A DNA stretch of 64,000 nucleotides. Source: Membranipora membranacea (Eukaryota; Bryozoa; Gymnolaemata; Cheilostomatida; Membraniporidae). The notes beneath the pieces were generated by a model, which saw only the letters and a program-made list of their open reading frames with translations, was not told the DNA's origin and did not search any database. Positions within the stretch are counted from its first letter, which is position 1. Each line of letters opens with the position of its first letter. Shown here piece by piece: positions 50,072 through 59,783 of the stretch. The translations under genes were made by a program, and so were the position numbers. The stretch covers positions 4,109,501-4,173,500 of the forward strand of contig OU612070.1 of assembly GCA_914767715.1 (NCBI GenBank), written 5' to 3'.

Positions 50072-52148
50072 GGAAGAACACACCCATTGTAACAACATGT
50101 AGTTCATATAAATACCGAATAAAACTGAGCTGAGTGGAGAAAAACCCTGCTAGGCATACTAATTACTCCAACTCCTTCAAGCTGTACAAGACCCTCTCGA
50201 CAATCGTCCACACAAACAGACTTGCAAATACCTGATGCAATAGGCTAACTTTTCAATATTCCGATGAAGGATCACAGTTCACTCAGGCTTAGTTGTTGAG
50301 CTATTTGGTATACATTCATCTGTGGTTGTAGCATATGAACGATTGAAAAATTGAAGGCTCAAACCAGGAATGAAGCGCCATAGTGATACAAGCAGGCAAG
50401 GCACTTGTTCCGACTTCTCAGCGATGCATTCCATTCAATCACCATTTAGGCCTACACACTTTCGATTGTTGCTAATTGACGGTTTTAACAACAGGTTCAT
50501 CAAGTTTGAGCGGGGGGGGGGGACTACAAAGCAACTTTTCACTGTGGGCTTTAGTATGACCACGTCAATGCCTGTTCAAGCCCATAACAGACCAGAAAAC
50601 AAAGCTGTGGTTGGATATTGCAATGCTGCTGAAGTGTTTGCTGTGAGTTTGTCTTATTGTTGAATAAATTCAGCTGAGCTAAGGCCCTAGGTTCCAGAAA
50701 CCTTGGTGGTAGAGTTGTATCAACAGCAAGCTAAGTTTCTCATATAGTGTGTACTTACTCCAGTACTTTAACTAGCGAAGAACACATTCTTACCTAAGCA
50801 AACCTACCCAGGGTTTGACCTCAGACTGCCTAAGCCTTAATTAACCATAAATTAGCCTAGTCGTGTATGCATACCTTCTCTACTATTCTGTGAACCAAAT
50901 GAGAGGGGACTAAATGACCTTGTCGGGCTCTCAGCTAGTTGGCACATCATCATCATCATAGCATATGATATCATTTTCATAATGCTGATGAATGATGGTG
51001 GTACTACTTGTCTTCTAGTCTAGTATATATAATATTCAGAATATGTAGTAATGATAACAACAACAAGCATTTCTCATGGTCAGGAAAAATGGTTGCTACT
51101 GAACTGAGTAACTTGTTTGTGACTCTTCCGATAGTGGGCCAACTCAACTGGAGCACACAAGTGTGAGTGTTTTAGAAAGGATTTGGTCTATCCATCATCA
51201 TCACCAACCCAAGAAGAATGTCAATGAAAAGGCCAGGGACTCCTCACTGTCTCACATGTTTGGTGGTACAGACACGACAGTGAGAAACAGTAAATACAGC
51301 ATGTCATTTAGCCCATTGAGTTGACCATAACAAACAGAAATATCAGTTTGAAAAACATACCAGTATCTCCTCTGCTTCAAATGCCTTTGAATGAATTGAG
51401 ATATGATAATACACTTTCCACTTCAATCAAACACCACTGTCACAGACAGAGCAATAAATAATTCTCTGACTCTATCACCTAGTCCTGAGTGTGGCACCTG
51501 TTCAACCTTGACTGAGCTGATATGATTGGTTTGGGGTAACAGTAAAACGAGCCATCAGCCTTATCCTCAGCCTACAACTCGGGATCGACCCAATGCTCTT
51601 AAATCATTTGACTAGAAATTGTAGTTCAAGAAAGTACAACTCCTATTTTCAGGCTACCAACCTTTGAGATAGACAACTCCGAAGTACTATGATATTGTTG
51701 AAGACTACAGAGGGCAGGGAGTATCATTTTTAATCCTCAGTCAACCTATACTCAGTTCCAAGTCGGCCCATATTGACTGCCCATATAACAAGATATCTAA
51801 GTTATCATAATTCAAACTCAGGGCACATTAATTTGCATTATTGTACATAAAAAAAAGTTTCCACTGCGTTTTGATAACAGAGCAATCTCAGATTTTCCTT
51901 GCACAGCACAGTAAAAAAAACCAATGGTGTTGATGACAATAGTAACTTAAGTCTTATCTGCGGTAGGTAGTCCTAGATAAAATGCGACCATTAATATTGC
52001 AGGTGACAAAGTGGTTCTGCAGTTTAAAACTCGTTATCTTGTCACAAGTGGGTAAGCAATTTCACTATGCTATGTGTACCAACAGGACAGACAGAATATG
52101 GACGGTTTTGTATGTTCTTGATTGTATTCTTCACAAGTTAAACATCTA

Positions 52149-52499
52149 TAGCCTGACTCGAGGTCTGAAACACCGCTGTAAAGTCTGCCTGACCCGTTTG
52201 CTGAAATTTTTGTGAGTGTGATTGGAAGAGTTTCTGGTATTAGTCATAGAAATGGAAGCTAGCACTGCTGACAGGCTGAGGCTATCTCGTATGTGTCTAC
52301 TACTGTTGACGTAGTTTACTACCTGAGATACACTATCACACGCTAGGAGACCACTTTGATACTGGTCTGAGTTCTTCATTAAATCAGGATCTTCAATCAA
52401 GAGAGTAGAACTATCCATATAATCTGGCTGGAAATATCTGATCTTCGGCCGGCAGTCAAGAGGTTCATAGCTTACTGTCACATTTTCTTGGCTCTCCAT
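52149..52499 (-). CDS. Uncharacterised 116-residue open frame (hypothetical)
   Basis: The frame has its own ATG (52499), uninterrupted to TAG, on the same strand as RPUSD1 and about 370 nt past the RPUSD1 stop. The product has an acidic, Tyr- and Asp-containing N-half (CRPKIRYFQPDYMDSS) and a basic C-terminus (KRVRQTLQRCFRPRVRL). No signal peptide, membrane helix or known domain was recognised. The composition looks more protein-like than most chance frames here. It could be a small gene, an exon of an unrecognised gene, or part of the RPUSD1 3' UTR. Confidence 0.3.
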
Positions 52500-52868
52500 A
52501 GTTTGTCAGGTGAGTTTATGCTCAGTTGGACTACACCTACACAGTGATGTCGATCTTTGTGTCTATGCACTCTCACCAACAGTAAAAGCACAACAATCAA
52601 GCATAAATGTCCCATTGTTACTCGTTACGTCCAACACAGGAGAAACATCAAGTCATGTTTCGGAGTTGTTTGAAGTTTTCGGAGTTGTCTGAACATTGCT
52701 GTGATTTACCTCCCAGCTGTGGGCTGTTTGGCAGTAAACACATCTTTCTCCTCATAAGCTCTTGACCCTAATCGCACCATTATAACAACTACCATATATT
52801 CCCTTGAATCATACCAACTTTAACCTTCAACCCTAACTTCACCTAGCTCCGTAATTCTGGTCGTTGGT

Positions 52869-55800
52869 TCATACTAAGTCAGGAATGTCTTCTATACTAG
52901 AGTGTACTTGTTCACTCTCCCAAAGCTCATCACTGGTGAATGGATCAGGCGCTTGTATATCCAGATGGTCGATGCAGGGTTTGAGGGGTAATGACAGTCG
53001 GTAGGCGTGTAACATCATTCTGTGTGTGTCACCATCTTGTCTCAGGGAGTAAGTGTAATCACCTACTATGGTGTGACCTATTTTAGTAAAGAGAGAAAAA
53101 GACTCATAATGACGAGAATTCTGCAATAACTGACAAGAGCATGCAGTGATATTGCATACAAGTCTAGCTAAGATCCAATTGAATGAGACATAGTTTTTCA
53201 TATACAATGCAAACCCGCTTTTCTTTCACTAGGGCAGGAGACTCTAGAACCAATGTTTTTCATTTCTACAACAACATGGGATCAATACATTTTATCCAAA
53301 GCTTATAAAACTGGGTATCCACAGTGTCGCGTCTTGTCCAGAACAGGATCATGTAAAAACACTAACCGATATATTTACAATGAACTCTTAGCTGATGAGA
53401 TCTACCGGTGTGAGGCTGGAGTAGAAGCTTAGAGGCCTTATCTCCAGCGTAACGACCTGTCTCAAGTACACATATGGAAGTCTCAGCTGACTGCGGGACA
53501 TCATCAAACTCCTCGATAGCTGCATCGCCAGTCATATGGTTATATTTACTGCTATCCTGTGATTCAGTCGATGACAAGTCACTTGGATCTTTGTTAGAAT
53601 TTGAGAAAACTGGCGATAGCTGCCCATCGACTCTGACGGAAGCGGCAGTGTCAGCCCTTTCCGTTTCAGAAGCAGTGACATTGCCATCGCCGCTAAGGTT
53701 GTTTTGCTGTTTCAATGTGGTTCCACAGTGGTGGAGATCTTTGTCAGTGGTGGTAAAAATGAAAGGAAAATCTGTAGTTCTGTCCCTTATTATATCTAAA
53801 AAAGAGAAGCAGCAAAGATCAGTATAGTAAAAAACTTCTAGCTTACAAAACAGTAAAACATCGCATGCCCAATGCTAATACAGCCACCACATTTTGGAAA
53901 TCTTTAGTGCCGCAGCAACAACAAAAGTATAGCGCTGTCATGACCTTAGATGAATACCTTTAAGTAATCCTCCCCTTCCCACATTAGGGTCCATGTGCAC
54001 CAATTTTTTTCACACCTCACACATACAGGTTAATATTTTGAGAACCAGTTTAATCACCATGATATAATCTATCCAGTCCGTGACAATTCAATGAGAAAAG
54101 TCATTTTTAAAAGTTGAAAACATATGTTCAAGGTTAGATACTATTCATTAAATGATGGATCTAGAAAATTTTGTTCTACATTTTCAAATTTGATGAGCTC
54201 ATGCGCCAGACTATAAAACTATTTACCAAATAACATTATATTCATCGATTAGAAACAAATTCCGTACAAGCATAATAAAATTCTAAAAATTTGATGTTTG
54301 TTTCACACACCTACAACGTTAATGAAGGCATCAATTATTTATACATCACTAATGTATTCTGCTGAGAAAGGAATGTTTATGAAATTTAATTTTTAATACT
54401 GATGATTCTAATAAATGCATCACAGAATCTGTTCAGTCTTGGAGGGCTCTAGAAGCATCATTACAAAATAACAATGAAGATGGATCCAACACCATCAATA
54501 CCTACAGGTATGTGTAATTTGTTCTATTCAGAATTACGCAATTTTTTTACCATAGAGCTAACCACTGGAGGCTGTCTATTGTGTTTTCATCCATGATCAG
54601 GCAATCGACGGAGATATTCTCTTCTATTTCAGTGACAAATTTATAAAAAAGATAATATTAATAGCATGATAATCAATTTCATACTGAATAATCAATACTC
54701 AATTTCATTTTTATGATATTACTACTTTATGATCACACTGTGATCAGGCCATTTTTTGCTCAACAATATACAGTGCAGATGAAGATTTTGAGAGTTGTCC
54801 CAAGCTCCCTGGTCTTTGCAACCGATCACATTTAGTCTTTTTTACAGGCTTGCGTTTTCTTGTGCTATTCCTGCATTTGTTGGCTCGTATGGTACACAGC
54901 ACTGAAATTTTGAGAATCTTTGAATCAAGCCGAGCAGACGGCGAGAACAGAGTAGTGGCTCCAGTTATAACATTATATAAAGTCAAGTCAAGACTAAGAT
55001 GTGCTACTGTAAGTGACAGCAACTCTCAGCGTTTATGAATTTACAAATTTTCCTGCATTTCATGTCCCTCCCATTCTACTGGAAAGCCAGAGGCTCGATG
55101 GGGAGCAACTCCAAATGTAAGAAAATTAGATCTTGTACCAAGTAATTTTATAGGTTGTGTAGGAAGCTTGTCAAATGAGACAATAACGATTGTTGGCTAC
55201 ACATTAGTATACGTAAAAATCTCCATATTGTATCGGTATAACAACCCTGATGCTTGAAAATTAGATGAACGAATGCTCAGACAGGAGTGGGTGATCTCAG
55301 TCACATATTTTGGGGGTTACAATGTTCCTTAAAAATAAAGAACATTGTAAACAAGGAAATACTGAAAAATAACAACTCGATGGGTCAAAACTGTTGTAGA
55401 GATGTCTGTTAGACGAAGAATGTAATGGCTATAACTACTACAAGACAGACGGTCAATGTATGATGTTCTCATACTCAGCGAGTACGATGCTGTCTTCGAC
55501 ACATCTAAAAGATGGCTGGGAGTTGTGGTTACCAGGTACGCCTACTAAACCCTCATAAACACAACGCTTTAGTATTAGTATCTTATGCCTTTATTATCTA
55601 GTATAGTATATAGTATACCATATAGCTGATGCATCACTATCAACTTAAACCTGCGACACTCTGATGCTCTAGTTTCAGTGATTTGGGTAAATGATCTTTA
55701 CCAGGGATGTGACAAAAGATTATGTTGTCATAGTTTATGCTACAGATAATTGGTATAGATATAGAGTTTGTGGCACATAGGTTTCCCCCCCCCCCCCCCC

Positions 55801-58356
55801 TACATTCCACTCAGGATTCCCTTTTATTTTCATGTGATAACAATGACTGAATTCAAATTTAAGCACTAATTTGAATCATAATTGTTATCTTTAGAGGGTT
55901 GCCCAGAATTAGACAGAAGGCCGTCATTTACGAGTCACACAACGGCTATGTTAATCAGAGGTCAGGTTAACTTGGTGGATATTTATTGTCATGTGACCGG
56001 AACAGGAATAAAATCTTTCTTGAATCTACAGACGATAAATTGGGCATATGGAGATGATGGCGGATCAGAGTGAGTATACAACCGTTCACAATAAATATAA
56101 GCCACTAAAAGCTCTTTGAGGTGTCAGGAAAGCCATCCCAGCTTGTTCAGATGGTATGAAGATGAAAGCCTGTTGAGTTGCCTTCTCTTTTAGGTGTTAC
56201 TTCATGCTTCTCCTGATATAGGTGCACCAGTTAAAACATGGAATTCATCTTTTCGATCGTTTCAGTTTGTAGATCTTTATCATAAAAGTTTTATGTGTTC
56301 TCTTTCTGATATTTTCAAAGATTCACCCGGTATGGTATTGATCTAGAAAGCCTGACCATCAGACGGGATGATCTAACATTTGCCACAGTTATAGAATATA
56401 GATCAGCTCACGGGGATGTGGGCGATGCAGCCACATGTGGTTGTTGCCATTGCCATGGAGCTATTATCTCTGCATACGTGTTCAACATTCAAGGTGGGTA
56501 ACACAGCCTCACTTCAATAAATGTGAATTTAGATTAGAGTGAAACTAGTTTCAATCTATGCGAGCTTACTGATTTTATAAAAGTGTATGAGATTGTCACA
56601 GTAACAGCGCATCTGGCGAAAAATTAGAGTTGTTTTCTTATCCTACATGGCATAAATTCAAAAATTCATCAATCACTTGATGATGTGGTTATCAATTACA
56701 GGGACAGCTTTTGAGCTGTCTGCCACAACAGACAATGTATTTACTGGTACAGGATATCATTTCATCAATGACCTGAGATCACAGTATGCAGGAGTGGAGC
56801 ATGAAGGCTGCTGTGGTCAGGCTCTACTATCTGATGAAGATGGAGAAATATCATTGGCACTGAGGACCTAAGCTTGATTGCTAAGTTCTTGCTGAAACTC
56901 AACCTTATAGCAAGTAAGTGTTCAGCGTTAGTCCTCACTTGACAGCCTAGATGAATCAGCCGACTGTTTGATTTCAGAGTTACTGTATACTATATCAGGT
57001 GGTATCTGGAATAGGCGTTAGATAGCCCATTCAAGAAGCAACCAGGTCAGGACAAACGCTGAGCGCAAACGAGGCTTTTCATTTTTGTGGAATTTTTTTC
57101 ACTTGTTGTAAGAAACTCTAACAAACAACAAGAGCAACTGCCTTGGCTCTCAGGACTTATTTATGTCTGAAGTTTTAACCATTAAACATACCTGCTGATA
57201 CATTGATGTACTGTAGACCGTTGTTGTGCACTTTTAGTTGTGCCTTAGTACTGGACTTAGCGACCTGCTGCAGGTTGACGTGACCTCTGACTAGGGCAAT
57301 GTACTGTTTTCTTGCTAGCCTCTTACTGAATGCTGCATATCCAGCTCTGCTGCCAAGCTTTGATAAGCCTGCAAGAAATTGTGAAATAGAAACATAATAA
57401 TATATCATAATTTATTTAATATTGGTCCAAAATGACAAACAGCTTTGCGCAACAAAAGCCTTTTCTTTGAATATGTTAAAATTTTCCAAGAGCATGTACC
57501 TGTACGATTCATTTTTTATTACTACTGTTGTCATAATTTCTCAATCTTTGTTTTTCTATGCAACACATGGTCCTTATTTGCCTTTATGAAGCATTGATCA
57601 GTGAAAATAAAGCTCATATATGTAATTGCTTGAATATTGAAACTATCATGTACTCTTAGTTCTTATCACTAAGAGTTTATGTGGATTCAAATAAGCAATC
57701 TGGCTATGGTTTGCTTATTTAACAATAAGCTGACTAAACAACGTGAGCTATCATTGGTTGTACTATTGATCATATGCTAGCTCTGGTTTTAGCTTTAACT
57801 GTTTTATCATTCTTGAAATCAAAGTCACATCACATTCAATTTTTTTCGCAAGTACTGACAGAATATAACCACACAAAAATTTAGATTTCAAAATTCCTAT
57901 AAATCTGAGATCATTGAGAAAATTTCCGATATCTTATGATTTGTGGAGTTTGCGGTGCGGAATTTGTATTCCAATCGAATGTCTTATCTGGTAGATTAAT
58001 AAAATGTTACACATTACCAACAAGTAGCACTCCACTAGTAGCATAATCAAGTCGATGTATCCAGTGATATGTGTGTTCTAATTTCTTATAATTCTTTCGA
58101 GTAAGACACTCGACACCCCTGAAATAAGAATAAAGTTACAATTTAAAAATGTTAACGGCAAGAGCCATGCTGATAGATAGAAGTAAAGAAAGAAAGTCAC
58201 TCACATATTGACGAGAATAGTTTCAACTGTCTTCTCTTCAGCTGCGTTGACATTTATCTTTAAATCGTAAGGCTTGTCTATGACAACAAAATCATCACAT
58301 CTGTGCAGAATGTCAACATTCTCTGGACAGCTTTCTCTCCTTAATCCTGGAAACAT
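52869..58356 (-). CDS. RPUSD1: RNA pseudouridylate synthase domain-containing protein 1 (RluA family)
   Basis: There are five coding exons: 58205-58356 (ATG 58356), 58018-58118, 57192-57368, 53367-53795 and 52869-53077. Phases agree; the CDS totals 1068 nt, or 355 aa (human RPUSD1 is 312). The RluA-type catalytic motif is HRLDYATSG, with the nucleophilic Asp at about 75. Further family landmarks are DDFVVIDKPYDL, KQYIALVRGHV, LETGRYAGDKASKLLLQPHTGRSHQLRVHC, GDYTY and RMMLHAYRL, closely following human RPUSD1. The enzyme class converts uridine to pseudouridine in RNA. Exon 4 adds about 75 residues of Ser-, Asp- and Glu-rich sequence not in the human protein, which explains the extra length. 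A ctttcag|gtcttctg acceptor just before the ATG suggests an upstream non-coding exon. Intron 3 (53796-57191) encloses a complete gene on the other strand. Confidence 0.92.
54480..56871 (+). CDS. Secreted PAN/Apple-domain protein with an uncharacterised C-terminal domain, nested in an RPUSD1 intron
   Basis: There are six exons: 54480-54507, 54848-55008, 55400-55535, 55895-56069, 56321-56493 and 56702-56871. Phases agree; the CDS is 843 nt and the protein 280 aa. The start is MDPTPSIPT, followed by a hydrophobic stretch (LRFLVLFLHLLARMVHS) typical of a signal peptide or anchor. A PAN/Apple-like module follows: RLRCATRCLLDEECNGYNYY, then GQCMMFSY, with the usual C-x3-C-x5-C pattern. After GWELWLP comes about 170 residues I cannot place in a family. 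They include CHVTGTG, NWAYGDDGG, a cysteine cluster ATCGCCHCHG and EGCCGQALL. The first exon is only 28 nt and is the least certain. The 3' end is unclear: the first AATAAA I noticed (57606) lies beyond the antisense RPUSD1 exon at 57192-57368. Confidence 0.72.
55785..55800 (+). repeat. Homopolymer run of about 16 C
   Basis: A poly-C tract in the third intron of the nested PAN-domain gene, about 95 bp before its fourth exon (poly-G on the RPUSD1 sense strand). Confidence 0.85.
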
Positions 58357-59783
58357 CTTTCAGAAGACCTGAAAGTGGAGTTAAAACAGATTACTTGTCA
58401 TTAGGAAATACTTCTGGTCAGCATGCTCTTGCCTGTCTCATCTTTTCTATTGAGACCAAGGATCATATATACTGCAGTATTTTGAACAAAAAACAATAGG
58501 GAATAAGAGCCAGACCTCATAGCCATTGAAGTGAATATCGTACAATTGGATTAACCTTAGCCTACCTAGCAGTGCTTTGGCATACTAACAGGATGAGAGC
58601 CTGACCTAGAAGCGGGTGCATTTGTAGCTGATTAAATACACTGATAGGAGGCATGTACCAAATCCCTGCTCTCTGGGAAGTCTAACCGGAACACACCCAT
58701 GCAGACCTTAACCTCAGTAGTCCAAACAGCAAGCACCCAGAGATTGAATTATATGAGTGTAAATATTGGTTATATCAGGTGCGGCTGGTTTATTTTAGGA
58801 TTAAATACTGTATATATTGCTGTGGGTGAATAAATGTGTAATTAATAGCAATGATGACCATTTATTTGCTAGAGATAACTCACCTCGTAGAAGGTGAGTT
58901 ATCTCTACCAAATATGGCTTGAAGCCTTATTGTAGTCATGCATGAATATCAATCTGGCATTGTTGCTCATAAATGATAATAAGGTTGCAACAATAAGTTC
59001 ATTGGGTGCAAGGTGGATAATCACCACTCCACTGACTGACATGATGATTATGTGGCAATTAAATAACTCCCTCATCAAGTGGGTGCTTTATAAAGAAATC
59101 CCAGTCTCAGCCATTACTCCAATAATGGGTTTCATACTGGGTATCACTGTATTCCCATATGACATATTTTAAAGTGGCATGGGTTATTTCATTTGTATTG
59201 TTGACTGGAAAAATTCCAGAGCACTGACAAGAAATGACATTATATGACTAGCTATATCTGCTCTTGCCCAATCAGATATAAGGATTTATAAATCTATCCA
59301 ATCGAGATCATGGACAATTAATTTAAGGTCAAGGTCAGTTTTCTTCAAGGAGCAAAAATAAACCCTGGGAGAAAATCTCCAGTACACATCATCTTAATCA
59401 GAGTAAACTTTATAGTTGGTGCCTTCTGGATCACATTTGATCTGTGCATTCAATGATGACAACCCAATGGTACCCAGATGATGTTGAAACTGATAGCTTC
59501 ATATTTAATGCTAAGAGAAGGTAACTTTTCATAATGATGTACATCATTAGATAGCAAAGTGCAAAACTATCAACATTTTTTTGCTGTATGATCATTTTTA
59601 TGATGATGTTAACATGCGTCATAAACAAAATGATCAATTATGCATATAAAACTTCACAGTCATGCACACATTCTCCCTGAGGCACCTGTGTTTATATATG
59701 TATAAATGAAATGAACAAGTGACAAGCAAATCTGCATCATCAGTGACAAGTTACAATCTTACATGTGTCAATATTTTTACTAG
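58357..59783. other. Divergent upstream region between RPUSD1 and PGGHG
   Basis: This must contain the RPUSD1 promoter (minus) and, unless it is an intron, the 5' part of PGGHG (plus). No first exon of PGGHG could be identified. It also carries a perfect 16-bp-arm hairpin at 58870-58907. Confidence 0.45.
58870..58907. repeat. Perfect hairpin, 16-bp arms, 6-nt loop
   Basis: tagagataactcacct is followed by cgtaga and then aggtgagttatctcta, a perfect reverse complement. No T-run follows, so it is not a standard terminator, and no flanking duplication is evident. It may be the core of a small foldback element or a structured site. Confidence 0.75.

Larger units (their letters stand above)
46425..52148. 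other. Gene-poor interval upstream of SIPA1L
   Basis: No conserved coding exon was recognised. It should contain the SIPA1L promoter on the minus strand. A strong donor, ctcag|gtgagt (minus, about 47168), could end a non-coding 5' exon. A short CAG run (46440-46453) lies just upstream of the first ATG. The interval holds a 24-bp minisatellite, two copies of the tiny palindromic insertion family (47470, 50041), an 11-G run (50512-50522) and a (atc)n stretch near 50946. Confidence 0.5.

Noticed and set aside
50370-50663. 97-residue plus-strand open frame containing a GGG run
   Set aside because: It reads through a poly-G tract, has no recognisable motif and no flanking exon structure.
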